Shown here in pieces: positions 10,180-23,989 of a stretch of 64,000 nt of DNA. A program made the position numbers and the translations under genes. Under the pieces are notes generated by a model, which was not told the DNA's origin, made no database searches, and was given only the letters and a program-made list of their open reading frames with translations. Source of the stretch: Isoetes taiwanensis (Eukaryota > Streptophyta > Lycopodiopsida > Isoetales > Isoetaceae); assembly GCA_021234155.1 (NCBI GenBank), contig JAJEKV010000027.1:8420873-8484872 (forward strand), written 5' to 3'. Positions within the stretch are counted from its first letter, which is position 1. The number at the start of each line of letters is the position of its first letter.

Positions 10180-13100
10180 ATTATGCTAGGTAATGGTTTT
10201 TTATTCTGGTTTTGGTTACAATAATGGTTTTGTAAGCAAAAGCATCAATCTGTTAAAAAGCAAAAAGGTGACCTTCAATCTGGGATGCTACACCATAGTT
10301 TTTATTCTTGTTTTGATTTTGGTTTATATTGCAAGCAAAACATCTCGAAAGCATTCCGTAACAAGCAAAAAGCCCGAAAGCAAAAGTTTGAGGAGAAGTC
10401 CGCTTAGAATCATCCCGTATTCTAGATCCTTCGTCAGCTTGTGCTTCTAGTTCTGATCCTAATATCTATCTATCTTCTTCTGCTTCTATCATTAGAGCAA
10501 GAACGAAGCTTTTGATGTAAAAGCAACAAACGATCCGCCTTCACCCAGCCATGTTTACTCAATAAAACCCTGTTTTTACCCTTTTTCTAGCGGCGGGATG
10601 AATCGGCAAGAGAGCTTCTTCTGCAAAAAATCAATATGCAAGAATTCAAGATTTCTAATCTAATCGACCTATGCATGTTTTAGAATCAAATAGGAGTAAT
10701 TCAAGACATTTATAAAGATGACCTTCTTCCAAAGAAAAAGGCAATTAGCTTCAGGTTCTATCACTAGATCACAATGTGTCCTTTTATTTATTGGTTCCCA
10801 AAATAGATAAAACCGCTCGTCTCAATATCGCAAAGTTCCACTACCGAAGAAAAGTCGTATTGTATTTTCCTATTTTTTCTGATGTTTGATGACAGATATT
10901 CAACCTACAGAGTTGACGTTTGCAGCAATCTGGATCAGAGCTCTGCCACAGAAAGATTGACGCCTGAAATTCCCATTCCGATGCTTAAACCCTATGAATC
11001 CGCCTCGTGAAGCCATTGGAAGCTTCACTACCTGAAGTTCCCATTCGATTCATCTCATCAATCTCCTCATGCACAAACCCTAAGTTATGAGAAACCGTAG
11101 TTCGTCAATGGAGCCCTATTCCAATATCTAACATTATAACAAAAAATACCAAAATCTAGTATAGAAGGTAAATAGTAGGATAAATATTATGCTACAACAT
11201 CTACCATATTAAACACACTTGTATTACTTGTTTTCTGAAAATGGAGCTCTTTTCCTCTCATAAAATCAACCCTTCTTGGTCTAAAACCAGCCCCTTTGTA
11301 AGTGTTTTCTCCATGATCCACTTGAATACTACGCGGATTTTCCCATCATCTTGCTTTGTTGGCAGCCAAGTTTAAATCATTCTCAAGGCCCATAACGATC
11401 CTTGATTTTGCTCTATTCAGCCTATAACGATCCTTGACTCAACTCCATTTAATTTCTTCCATATCCGCACCTTTGTTTGCCTTAATTTTGTGCTTACCAT
11501 GCTTTTCTAGATAACCCATATCATTTTCATCAACGAGAGCGCTTTTGGCAGCCCTTAGTCACTCGCAACCATACAAAAAGCTCTGAAACCCTTAATCTTA
11601 TCAAAAGACCTCCTTTTTTCCAAATTCAACTCGATCTAGCCCACTTTTACATGGAATCGTTTTATACTTTGCCATGCCATATGATTGCAAATTTATAAGC
11701 TCCCATCCTTCAAGCAGATAATCTTATCCTCGCATACCCAAATTTAATAGGTCAAAGCAATCACATAGATGATCCCTTGAAAAATCAAGACAAGCTCACA
11801 TTTCATGTATCCAACCTCTAACATGCCTTTAAGCATGCAAATTCAAGCTTATCGTAGACTAATAGACATGCAAATCTAGCCATGGAAACATCTAAAACTT
11901 CAAATCGAACCCATCGAAACTCCACCGAGAATTTTCTTCATATATGGACCTCTGACCCCTTTGCAATTGCATGCACACCTTAAGAGATCGGCTTTGCTCC
12001 AAACATCAAACCGCGTAAGAAGATACATAGTTCACCAATTCTACAAAGATTACAATGTTTGTCATAACTCTCATATGGATGAATGGCCAGTCCGTTACAA
12101 ATGTGCAGCCGTAAGATTCTTTTGGGGGTCTCCCTCAAGACTTGGTCAGGCTGCCAAGAAGCAAAGCTTCCTCTTTGTGTGGGGCTTGGCTCATATGGCT
12201 TATTTGGAAGAGATGGAGATCTAATGTCTTCCCTTCCCATGTGCATTGCATAGTCTTTTCTCGCTTGATAACAACCCCAAAGCAGATAAGTTATGGTAGG
12301 CCTAACATGTTTCAAGTTCTTCCGATGAGATAAAGTGTGAGATTTGGTCAACATTTCTGCAAATCATTGATCAGAATGGACTTCTCATTCATTGGAAAAA
12401 ACATGCGAGGATACAGTGAATGGAGCCTCTTGAGACTCATCTTGTTGTATTTGCTTTCACTTTAGTCTCTTCATTCTTGAATTCTTCACTTCAAAAATAA
12501 AAGAAAATTGTCATGATATTGAATGGTGGCAACGAACTAAAACAATAACTTGTAATTAAGAACCATTACACGTAAGCTAACATTACATTATTATAGTGGT
12601 TTCTTGTGAAAACTGCTATGAAAAACTGATAATTGTTAATTTTTCATGACCTTGCACTATATATACTAAATCGTTGCAAAATGTGGGTTCTAAATATGAT
12701 GCCTCACATAAAGAATTGAACACCTAAACTATGAAGTTTTAATATCATGAATCTATACCAGCCTCAAATAAAGAATTGAACACCAAACCTGTGGAAATTT
12801 TAATATCATGAATCTATACCACCCCATTTAAGGCCACGTTCCTCCTTATAAAGTTTTGTAGTCGTGATCCATTTGCAACTCATGATGAAATGCATCATTC
12901 TAGCTCTCTTTTTGTCTCGCCTCGTGAAACAACAAGTGTTTATTCTCAAAACTTGTCTAGTTTTATTCAAAAAATAGCTTTATAAGTATTCACAATAAAG
13001 CTCATAAACCTCTTAAAGCATAAGGTCATATTGACCAATAAGCATTAGAAAAATATGTTCCAGTATCTTAGATGCATATCCAAATTAATTCGTACAACAT

Positions 13101-13257
13101 ATACTTCAAAGGTTAAAATAGAAAATTAAAAGATTTAAAAAAAAAAAGGAAAAAAGAAAAATTAGTAAGCAATTTTAAGAGCTTTTATATATACTTAGGC
13201 GTAATGCATTATAAGTCTTGGATAAGTCTTTGGTTATATAAGTAACAAATCTATTTA
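10180..13257. other. No gene seen (copy 1; copy 2 equivalent 34370-37457)
   Basis: AT-rich DNA without a supportable gene. It contains a 59-60 bp tandem duplication near 12705-12825 (copy 2: 36907-37022, units beginning 'gcctcacataaag' and 'gcctcaaataaag') and 'cctataacgatccttga' repeated near 11390-11440. The segment 11960-12350 has apparent reading frames on both strands, but they are broken by CAG/CTG discordance and match nothing I know. Confidence 0.5.
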
Positions 13258-14682
13258 ATGCCATGGTTGATGGTAGCCACCACCAGAACCATAACCGGCA
13301 CCTCCACCACTACCGTAGCCAGAACCTCCAGCTCCACCACCGCCACCACCACCCACCATAGCCAGCCCCCCACTCCACCACTTTAACCAAAGACCATAGC
13401 CCAATCCCAGCCAAAGACCATGTCCAACACCATCACCATAACCAACACCATGACCACCACCGCCTCCAGCACCACCACCACCACCATATCCACCAGGTGC
13501 ACCATAACTAGGTGTTCCGCCATAATTAGGTGCTCCACCAGCTCCATACCCACCGTAAACCTCCCCGCCCCAAAGATATCCACCAGCTCCTCCCGATCCA
13601 TATCCACCAGCACCTCCGTAACCACTTGCACCTCCATATCCAGCTCCAGCTCCCCCTGATCCATAACCACCAGAGCCACCACTACCACCAAATTCCTCCC
13701 CGATCCATACCCTCCAAAGACCAGCTCCACCAGATCCATAACCACCGGCTCCACCCCGATCCATAACTACGGGCTCCACTGATCCATAAACCACTACTCC
13801 ACCATAGCCAGGATTACTACCACCAGAACCTCCATAGCCTCCACTAGCTCCATATCCAGATCCTGCCCCACTTCCTCCACCGTGGCCATAAGCACCACCG
13901 GCACCACCAATACCGAGATCCGCCCATAGCCGCATCCAGGCCCACCACCATGTCCTAAACCTCGACCCATCACCATAACCAAATCCATCGCCACCCACTA
14001 CTCCGAACCCGTGCCATAACCACACTACCACCATAAGGAGCATATCCATACCACACCATAGAGAGGAGTTTATCCATAGCCGCCTGCATCCACTACCGAA
14101 TCGGGCACTATAGCTGGAACCACCCCCCCATACCCAAAGTACACTGCCACTTCCACTTCCCCGCGATCCGGCCCATATCCTCCTCCATGACTAATAGGGC
14201 CACCATATCCTCCATCTACGTGACTACCTCCCATAGCCGCCTCCACTCACTGCATCCACTTCCAACCATAACCTCCTCCATGTCCGCCAACACCATAGCC
14301 ACCATCAATACCCGCTTCCATAACCAAGCATTCAAGACTGCCCATAGCCGATCCGCACCCCCGTACATGGCCATCTACACCAGAGCCATAGCCTGTTCCA
14401 GTTCCAGATCCTGAACCATACCCACCACCTCCAACAGCATTTCCTCCCCCAACACCATATCCCGATCCAACACCTTCACCGCTACCAATGCCGTGACTCA
14501 TAGCCCTGAGTTGTAACCACCATAGTATTTTTGATGGGTGTGAACCAATGCAGAGACTCCTCTTTGTAACCTTCTCAAGAAGGTTTTTTCAAGAACACTC
14601 CTACAATGGATTGTAGAAGCACCAAGAAAAGGGCCAAAAATGTAAGTGCTAACATAGAACTTCTAAGCTTTGCTCTCTTCAT
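13258..14682 (-). pseudogene. Glycine-rich cell-wall protein gene, corrupted copy 1
   Basis: Counterpart of 37458-38896. Start ATG at 14682 and stop just below 13261 are preserved, and the Gly/Tyr/Ser repeats are visible in all three minus-strand frames, but many 1-4 base indels break the frame. The damage falls at CAG/CTG: 'ccagcac' in copy 2 is 'ccaaagac' here at 13385-13391 and 13413-13420, and 'ctccagca' is 'ctccaaaga' near 13726. I infer that much of this is sequence error rather than pseudogenisation. Confidence 0.7.
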
Positions 14683-14727
14683 TATTCGAAATGTGAAGTT
14701 CTGGTGGAGAAGATGATGAATTTATAG

Positions 14728-17640
14728 AAGGCTTTGGCCTTTCGAAATGAATGATTGGATAGTGTAGAAAGTGGGAGTGTTGATGCATGGTGGCATCCAC
14801 TGTAGGTCTACATCATAGAGTGGCGCATATGTTAGAAGTTGTTGGCCATTGGCCTTACAATCATTAGTTCTTTGCATACCATCCTCTTTGAGGTTTTTTT
14901 TGCTCCTACGGATGGAACAATTCATCATCTCTAGAAACAAGTTCTTTACCACATGGCGTTACCCTATTCGTTCACTTGGGCTTCGCTTGCTCCTTTAACA
15001 TAAACTATCTGTCCATCATTTCATCTAGGTATAGCCTCATTAAATAATGGTTTGAAAATGGACCTTTTTCATTCCTTGAGAAGAAAATAGAAACATTTAA
15101 ATGTTCCTCCACTTGGCCAACAAACTTATGAGTCTCCAGTAATGGAGCCAATAAAAACATTTTCCCCAGCCAGCAACGATAGGTACAACCATTTTACTTG
15201 ACAAATGCAAAGCCAAAGACAATCACACTAGAATCGATATGTCAGGCAACGTTTTTAAAAAGTTAGACATCACTGTACATAGGACAAACATGAGATTGTC
15301 ATAAAGTAGTGCTACTTAATGGCCACAGTGTCTTTTTCTGCTTTAGGAAGAAAAACTTGCTCGTGTTCATATTAGATTGTGTTGATTCTGCAAGCCTGAG
15401 ATTCGCAAGGGATTGGAAAGAAGCAGAGACCCATGACGATAGGCAGATAAAGCAATAAAAGGAAGGCTTACATTTTTCCTTTAGTCAAAATCATTTGGGG
15501 GCCTCAAAAGCACGCACCACCTTGGGAACGTGCATCCAACATTGTAAATATGCTAAAACCACGTTTAATAAGTAATAATAAACATAAAATTATTATTACG
15601 TTAGGGACCTCGATTAAACACCTAATCAACCTCTTTCTATTCTCTTGCATGAGTTTCAGTGTCGGGTTTTTTCAGATAGAGATTTTAGTTACTTGGGCGC
15701 TGGTTTGTCTAGTTCTTTTCTTTTTATTTGCATGATTTTGGTGGGTTTTCTGATAGTTTTGTCGGGTTCAACCAAATTTTAATGGATCTAATTTTAGCAT
15801 CAGTTTTTCCTTTGAAATTTCGAGATGATGGCTGCATTCAATCTACCACAATTTCTTTGTGGGTAATTTTAATAAGCTTGTCCAATGGTTATTCATTAGA
15901 CTCTATAATGTTTATTATCATTTCTCAGAGATGGTTTGGAGATTATTGATCGTGATGGAGCAGGGTGAGAAGTCTCGGCGCCTGCTTCTCTTATTACGTT
16001 TAGTCTAAATCCGTTCCAGATTTTTCGTTAAACCTGGAGTTGGTTAGTATGGTTACTGTTGATGTTTCTGTTGCATTAAAGAGTTTGGCATTGTTCTATT
16101 TACCTTATTTTGTTTTGTTGAGTCGTCAGTCACACTTTTTGCATTTTTTTAACCTGATCATTTCTAAATCTGTGCACGTTCAGAAACATGGGTTTTGATA
16201 TTGCTGCAGCATATGATTTTCTTTTGCCTCCTCTGTTATTTGAAAACCAAAACAATTATTTGATCGAGATCCACTTCTGATCTGAGCTGTCTGCTGGATG
16301 AAAATGATAGTTTCGTTAAGTTACCACTTGCATGCAAAAGCAAAAGGTAGCTTCTAAAATGAAGAGTCCCTGAAGCAGATCTCAATAATAAATATTTTTA
16401 TGTCTGACCTCTCATTTCTTTTTATTAATCTGTTCAGCAAATTATTATCGATACTTGATATCATAAGTTTGTTAGCACAGAAAAAACATCATGTATCAGC
16501 CAAAACGTGTCCTACTTGCACATTGGATGCTCTGGTTTTGCACATTGGACGCTTTAGTTACTATCATAATTCAAGTGAATCTAGAGTATCCTAGCCAGCC
16601 ACCATTACTAAAGCTTTTGTCATAATGCTGCCAACACTGAGCCACCTCTACATAAATCATACAAGAACCAAATATAATACAGCATTAGACAGAAAACAAT
16701 CTCTTCCTACATAACATAAAATTACTCCGCAAGATTCTAAGTAGTAGAAAAGACCTAGTTCCTATAGTTGCAGTTGGCATATTGTAGATGAACATATAAG
16801 GAAAATTTGGGGAGCTTGGAAAAGGACAAAAAAGGTACAAAAAACTGTTTCTGCCTTATAATCAAATGAGCAACATAGAGATTATGACACAGCAGATGAC
16901 TCTAAATTCAGTTTATGCAACATACTTATGTGCTTACTAACACTAAAGATTAGAAAAAGAACGGCTCCTAAACAAACTACACAGACATGGATGAAATGCT
17001 TTCTTGTCCCAACCAGGACGGTAGATGGAATGTTAAATATAAGCTCTAAAGTTCACATCAGAAATGAAAAGCAATAACAAACAGAGGAAGCAGAAAGCAG
17101 GACGAATAAGCTTACCTTGCAAATAGGTACTGCCGATTACGGTATGAGAAAAGACAATATTCAACGTATTTAGGATTAAGGCCTGCCATAGACTGCGGCC
17201 AGAGTCTGAACCAAACGCTTTGAGCAGCAAAACGTTGATTTGATTTGATCGGCCAGTTTCTGGCAGCCATGCTTGCCTTTTAGGGCAACCTCCACCGAAC
17301 AAAATATATTTTGCCATATTTAATCCTTGGAACACATTTAAGCAGCAAAAATTGCACATGCACATACAATTATCACTTCCAAAATGGGTATGGTATAAAT
17401 AAGTACTCCCGAGTATTTTACATTTCATTGTAGTGATCAAGCATGCCCTTAAGTGCATCATGGTTCCAATTGCACTTTGATAAGGTTTGCTAGTTGATGA
17501 AAGGGTATGTTTATAACATAAGGTTTGAATGGTTAAGGGGGTGTATTGTAGAGAAATGTGTACATGAATGGGGCCTAAACGAATCTTATCGATTTCTACT
17601 CTTCTGCATTTGGGTTAGATTCAGTAGTTAGGTTAGATTT
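14728..17640. other. Upstream flank of copy 1 GRP gene; no supportable gene
   Basis: Almost identical to 38942-41860. Open frames such as 17461-17033 (142 codons, minus) recur with one amino-acid change, but they have unusual composition, no recognisable domain and no coding-type divergence, so I do not call them genes. The near-identity here contrasts with the scrambled flanks on both sides. Confidence 0.5.
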
Positions 17641-17779
17641 AGTAGGTTACGTTCTTCAGATAATGTGCTGTGCGGCCGGGATGGTCGTGTGGTGCGCTTA
17701 TGTTTGAAGGCGCCTCTTTACGTTTCTGCAAGCCGGAAGTGGATAAGATGGTGATCTAACCGTGAGCTTCATTTCCTTC

Positions 17780-20719
17780 GCTTTTCGGCCTTACTTGTTT
17801 TGTCTATGTTTTTCCTCCGCCTGGAAATCTATGCTTTTCTCTCGAAAGGCAATGCGTGAAAACTGTTTTAGCATTACATTTTCATTCTAAGTATGACGTG
17901 GAGTTGTTTTGTTTTTTTTGTTTTGGTCGCTTTATGTTTCAAATCCGCGATGGAACGGGTTCAGAGGTCAAATATTTCGGTTCTCATTAATTTCTCTATG
18001 CATGTGAAAAAGAACTAAAAATGGAAAATGGATGTGGAAATGGATCATGTCAAGAAATAAAGATTGTCTTTCATTGGGAAAACCGCATTTTTGTGATTGT
18101 ATGGCTTCATGTGCATGGATGTGGAAAGAAGAACGAAAAATGAAAAAATTAGGGGAAAAGCATGGTGTGATTGCATGTGCATGTGCATGCGCGATGAGTC
18201 GCTGCGATTGGCGCCGGTTCAAATCCCCAATCAACTTTCTCCTTCGGTGTACTTGCGGCGGGGGGGACTTATGTTCTGCAGCCTTCCTTGTAGCCGCAGC
18301 TAATCGGCTCAACTTCGAGAGAAAGCTTTTCATACCTCCATTCTATTTTGTTGAGCGTATGGCTTTTAGACTCTATTCTAATTTGGGGTCAATCAAACAT
18401 TATCGGTTCTCTAATGGTTGTCAAGATGCCTAAGTAATAGGGCCACATAAGCCGTTTGACCCCATCTCCCAATGGCGATATACGGTACAATGCTCCTAGA
18501 GAGAATATCAGAGGGAATATTCTTGCATCATCGCGGTACCACTTGCACTAGAGCAACCATCAGCGACCAACATTAGATATGCATATGGGATTGCGTATGC
18601 TCAAGAAGATATGGACATGCACAATTGAATTGATGGGATGGTTGGCTTTTACAATTCAACCTCTCACCCTTTTTTTAGATCGTCATGCTTAGACAACTCT
18701 TCTATGGGTCGATATCACTAAAAAGTCATGATTTTCAGCTTTTTAAGCGGTAAAAATGGCATGCTGATGGGATGTCAATCATCCTCTTCAAAAAACTCGA
18801 TTAACCAAAGAAATTGTTGACCATGGATCGCCATTTTCAGCCTTATTGGAATTATAAACTTCGTCGGATGCATAATACACCGGGGAGGTGCACACAAAAC
18901 ACCACGTATAGAACATGTGCATAATGCGGAACATAATGCGTTATCTCGCTCTTCAAAGATGCGATGTTGGGGCTGGTTGCTCCTATTTTATAATGGACCT
19001 TAACCTTGTGGCTAGAAGAGGTGTATAAAACAATTTGGTTTCAGAGTTACACAAAGATGCTGGTTGTGGTGCTTTGGTTTTGCAATATAAATACCTAGCC
19101 ACCTATGGTATTTTATTGCCACACAACATTGGATCCGTTACAACAATATGAAAGCGAGCCATGTTTGAAGTTTCATAATAAGGGTGGCTACATTCACTAA
19201 AATTGTTGCGGTGGTTGGGATAGCTAATGCAACCTCTAAATACGAGATGCGTATTATTTCTTTTTATTTCGAGAAGGCTATTGGATATGATGTTACAGCA
19301 AGAATCGTGCCTTTTGATTGATTCAAAAGAAGTTTGATAAGATTAAAGAGTTGATTTGATTTACGCATAAGATAAGAGAATACGATGGTAAGCTTTAAAA
19401 AGTGCACAATGGTTTTCGATCTATGTGTGGCTAGTGATGGCTTATGTTTTACTTTTCTTGGTGTTGGTTATTGCTGTCGGTGCATGCAATATTGTCTTTG
19501 GTAGATGCAAAGTCTTGTTACGTTACAATGATAGGGTAATAGTAACTGGTAATGTTTGAGCTCTGCTAACTTTGGTAGGACTATTGCCTTTGTTTTAGAT
19601 TCTTGTTGTGGGGTGGTTGTAAAAAAATCTTGTTTCATTATTTTTTGGACTTGTATAAGTCCATATGTATCAAATGCTAGCTATTGTCTAGAATAGAGGG
19701 AGATTAGTATAACAAAAAGGATATAACATGTTGAGAAAATATAGGATATTGTGGGCATTGTGAATGATGGGATGAAGTACAACAATTTTAAGACAATAGA
19801 GACTTTACATAAATGTCATTAAGACAATAAAACCCAGTTCAGTCCTCAAATAGCATTCAAAAGTAAAGCTAATGTTTTTGAACAATGTTAAAAGTTTCAA
19901 ATATCCGGCCGCACAAATATCACGCAATTCCACGTCGGTTGGGCTTTTAGCATATGGGCTTTCTTGGGATAAAAAGATTATTTCTGCAAATAGCCATGTA
20001 AATGTTAGTTTGTAAGTTATCGATTGATATGCAAGTAGGAACTCTATTTAATTACAACTTTGTCAACAATACATCTACAATTCAATCACCATTAAAATTG
20101 AAATTCTTTGGCGGCTCGTTACATCACAGAAGAATCTTTGCTCCTATTCAAATGGAAAATATGTTCATTATCTGCATTGTCCTCTATCTATGAGCACTTA
20201 ACATTGCCAATACATGGCGTGTCTTCAATAAGCAGTGTCGGGGCTGGATAATCATCTCGAGAAATTGTGATTCACGGAGGTTTGAAGGGTGGAGCAAAGC
20301 GAAGCATGATTCACATGGACGGATATGTTGTATATGTGTGGGATGCGATATATCGTCCATGCAAGGCTTTCACGTCTGGGATGCGCAAGTCGACAAAATA
20401 GTGAATCAAGTTACAATAAGACAAAAAAAAATAAGATTCATGGTCCTCTTGTAATAAAAATGCAATCAGAAAAAAAAGAAACTTCTACTTCTGCAACCTT
20501 CCTTAAAATTCACCAATATTAACAAAGAGTTCAACATAAATAAAAAATACACCCGACAGTTCATTATTAAATCAAGAGATTCAATAGGGATGTATTGGTT
20601 ACCTTAATATGGTTGGGCACATATAATCTTGAGCATTCAAGCTCCAATACTACTAAAGCAAAAACGGCGAAATTCAATCATCATTTGACAAAGGACAAAA
20701 ACTAAAAGAAGATATTTAT
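17780..20719. other. No gene seen at the right end of copy 1 (copy 2: 41997-45018)
   Basis: AT-rich sequence with scattered short frames and heavy CAG/CTG discordance between the copies. No domain, RNA gene or transposon end recognised apart from the tRNA-like element in copy 2. Confidence 0.4.
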
Positions 20720-23700
20720 GTCCGTTACGTATTGCTGCTATGTAAAGAATAGTATAGCCAACAATGCATGTATGTTACACTCGTATGTCAATAAAAGCAT
20801 ATATGGTCTTGAATATTCAATCGAAAAACAAACAAGAAGTAGTTCGATAATTACATATTATCCGCCAACAGTTGATAAGCTAGAATTGGCCGGAACTAGA
20901 GAAAATATAATGAAATGGAAAGAACAAAAAATTCTCACCGATTATAGTAGGAGATCTTAAAACGCCGTGAATCCCGTGACAAGAAATCGTACATAACATA
21001 CGGGCGAGAAAGATGGTCAGATAATGTACACGCTAGAAATACGTGAATGGCAGAGAAACACAGCAGGATAAGACAGGTCAATGCTAGAGGTGAATTGCCG
21101 CTAGAAGTCTCAGACGGCAACGGGATGATCATAGCTAATGGCGGAAATCGTTCTTAGTGGATCGTGGAGGCTTCGGCCAAAATAACACATGGTAAGAGCA
21201 CAGTGGACTATATAATAATCGAATCCACCGCTAAAGCAGAAAGATAGAGTGGATTAATGTTACGGTGGAATGGCCGACCGAAAAAGGGAAAGCCATATAG
21301 ACCTACTGCTAATACCGGATTGAATGGAGATACGATAGATAGCAATGTAAAGAAAGGAGGATAAGAAAGACAGAGGAGAACGCTTCGTGAGAAATATGCG
21401 AAACCTTCATTCAGCAAATAAAGAGGAAATGGGAAAATGGAATTGGGGAAACATAACGCTGAAGGATAATGGAAACACCTCACGACATTATAGTAAGGGT
21501 AGCAACAAAGAGGTGTTTGAAAAAGGATAAAAATCAGGAAGAACAGAGCATTCCGAAAGCATCAAGATGGTATGATGACGAAATGTAGAGAGCAAAAGGA
21601 AAACAAGAGAAACGTAGGGAAAGGAGACATACCGAAAGAAAAGCAAGATACATAAGATTAATGGCCAAGGAGAAGTATGTAGGAAAAGACTCAAAGATAA
21701 TGGAACGTGGTTCTAAAAGGTGAAAGTATAATAGGAAGGAACTTACTCCAAAAAATTCCAAGTTCGTGAGAGAAGCACTATGAATTATAGTTCCTCAAGA
21801 AGTGAGGTTTACTCTACACAAGCACGCGTTGTTAGGAATCCCACTCAATAAAAGGAAATTATATTATCAGCGACATCCCGTGATTTCACCCTTCTAGATC
21901 CTAAGGATGAAGAACTGCATCAAATCCAACTTACCACCGGTTGATGATGATGATGAGTGAACACACATTGTTGTGAGCAGATGATGATGATGAATAGATC
22001 GCAAAAGCCACTTTACCATTCTTTGGGGTTTGGTCATATGATGAGATTTTCATACTGATGCCTTAATAGATAATGATGAGCTGATACATCTTGTATTCTT
22101 CTCGCTTGTGTTTTCTCAAGTGGGCTTGTGGATGATGTTATTGTTTAGACTTTTATGTTATCACTGCTCTCATTGGTGGGGCAACATGCTGATCTAAAAG
22201 GGTGTTGATTTGTTCATTTGATAGATATTGAATAGGTGTTAGGTTCAAATCCAAGGATGTTAAGTTTGAATTTTGTATTCATGAATATTAAAGTAATTTT
22301 AAATCTATGTCTTGATGTGGTAGAGTAGTCCAATAGCACAAAAAACCCTAAACCTATCAATATCCCATACCAATATCCCCATGCCAAAGAAGCAAAAGTA
22401 GCATTACGTGTATATAAGATGCACCTAGAAGTGATTAAGTATCATGGATTGGGCCCTGTTGATAAACCTTTGAGATATCCAAGGGGGATGGACCATGGTG
22501 CGTAGGGATGACTTAAGCAATTAGTCGAGCCACATTAGTCGAAGTTCTAACGATCTCGACCTGGATATATAATTCGGTGGTTCTCTTAAACTTAGAGACT
22601 TTTAAGGCAAAAGGGTGGGCCGAGATAGGTTCCAATAAAGTTGGAGTGGATATCCCACTATGATGGCTCACATGATCTGACTCTAGTGGGTGGCTACCTA
22701 AGGGTGTGTAACCTTGAGGGGCACCTTGGAGTAGTCATCTAAAGGGTGTCCTAGAAGGTATGTAACCCTCGGAAAGTGTGGAATAAAATTACTAACGTGA
22801 TATTTCTTATTAGCCGTAATGACTTTTAGCTAAACTTGCCTCGGATATTAATCCCAAAACTTTCTCGGCTTAGCTAAACTCTATACATTTTTCCTCCTCA
22901 TACTTTCTAGCTTTAGCTAAACTAACCTCCAAAACATCATCCAAAAATTTCTATGGTGTGGCTAACTAAAAATATTGTCCAAATTGCTATACTTTTTTTT
23001 TTCAATATATTCCACTTTATTTTAGTCATTTTCTTTGTGAAAACATTCTAAAATAATGTTTAGTAAAGTGTAGGACTCCAAATTAATTCATAATGCTAGA
23101 AACTAAACTACTAGTCATATATTTCATATAACTAGAATGATGTTAGCTAAACAAGCCCTAAATTCATTCTAAAAAGTTTCTATGGTTTAGCTTAAACACT
23201 ACAAAAATTTCACGCCAGATTTCTAGCTAATAAAGAGCTCCATGCTTGGTGCAGTCCCTAAAAGCGGGTTAAAATTATTATTTTTTCCCCCAATTTTTCC
23301 ATTTACTTTAGCCAATTATTTTTGAAAATGTGCTAAAAAATCGCCTAAATAGCTAAGTTTAGCCCCTTAAATTGTTCCATGCCTCGAGGGGCACCTTTGG
23401 AGTAGCCATCTAAAGGGTGTCCAGCTGGTGTATAAGATAGTGTCTGAGTAGCCATCTAAAGGGTGTCCTAAAGGTGTATAGTATAGTGTCTCTTAGAGGT
23501 CTTAGAGGGTTGTTGTAAATGATATGCTTGTGGGTATGTGTTGACAATTGAATTTATAGGACAAATTGATGGTGAATACATCCGAGATACCTGAGGTGCT
23601 TTTGTGTATGTATAATCTGCTGGAAATGTATACAAATGGTACCATGCATAAACCCCCAAGCAACAACAACTAAAAAGAAAAAAGAAAGTAAAAAAGAAAA

Positions 23701-23989
23701 AAGAAAGTGAGTGAGATGAGGTAATGAGATGGGGGCGCTTCCCCCTTGAGAGTGAGGTCGATGAGTGAGGGGGGGTGCCTCGTTGTGGGAGAGTGAGGCC
23801 GATGAGGAGGTGGGGCACTTGTTGAGCAGATGAGTGAGGTGAGGGGCCCCTCGCCGCGGAGGATGAGTGAGGGGGCTGCCTCCATGGACGCTGATCGACT
23901 TTGCAAAGCATTAGACTAAGTCCTTAGAGAGGTCCTAAAAAAAAGTGTCCTTAAGAAAACGAAACTCAAAAAAGAAAACAAAACTAACT
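20720..23989. other. Spacer between the two copies; probable transposon debris
   Basis: Present once. 21480-21780 (plus) may be decayed coding DNA of LINE type: 'RWYDDEM' followed by Arg/Lys-rich frames, as seen between endonuclease and RT in LINEs; weak. Around 22700-22760 and 23385-23485 the block 'gtagccatctaaagggtgtcc' occurs several times. 23650-23870 is purine-rich with repeated 'gagtgaggtcgatgag'-like units. GAT trinucleotide runs lie near 21945 and 21983. No intact gene is visible. Confidence 0.45.
22690..23490 (+). repeat. Dispersed direct repeats of an 'agtagccatctaaagggtgtcc'-type block
   Basis: A block of roughly 45-70 bp, with 'ggggcacctttggagtag' followed by 'ccatctaaagggtgtcc', occurs near 22717 (slightly diverged), 23393 and, without its first part, near 23447. 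The last two are in near tandem. Confidence 0.7.

Larger units (their letters stand above)
1..20719. repeat. Copy 1 of a 21-kb direct duplication
   Basis: This block matches about 24093-45018 in the same orientation and order, from the CAAACTC minisatellite at base 1 to the shared sequence ending in 'gatatttatgtcc' near 20719. After that point the two copies have unrelated sequence. The left end lies outside the window. Parts such as 14650-17600 differ from copy 2 by only scattered single bases. Other parts (about 9050-14500 and 17640-20700) are full of short differences concentrated at CAG/CTG, and there copy 1 is the version that breaks open reading frames. It may be a real segmental duplication, or two haplotypes or raw and polished versions of one locus laid end to end. 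The sequence alone cannot decide. Confidence 0.95.

Noticed and set aside
11980-12354. 124-codon minus-strand frame and its copy 2 versions
   Set aside because: It is broken differently in copy 2, has no recognisable family, and changes frame at discordant CAG/CTG sites.
13420-13766. Ser/Thr- and His-rich plus-strand frames over the glycine-rich gene (also 37461-37981)
   Set aside because: They are antisense and off-frame readings of GGN-rich codons, not genes.
17033-17461. 142-codon minus-strand frame, nearly identical in copy 2 (41253-41681)
   Set aside because: Conservation only reflects the near-identity of the duplicated DNA. Composition is odd, no domain or signal fits, and it lacks supporting splice or promoter signals.
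21208-21761. Phe/Leu/Ser-rich minus-strand frames resembling membrane proteins
   Set aside because: They are the antisense of a purine-rich stretch; the plus strand looks more like decayed LINE coding sequence.
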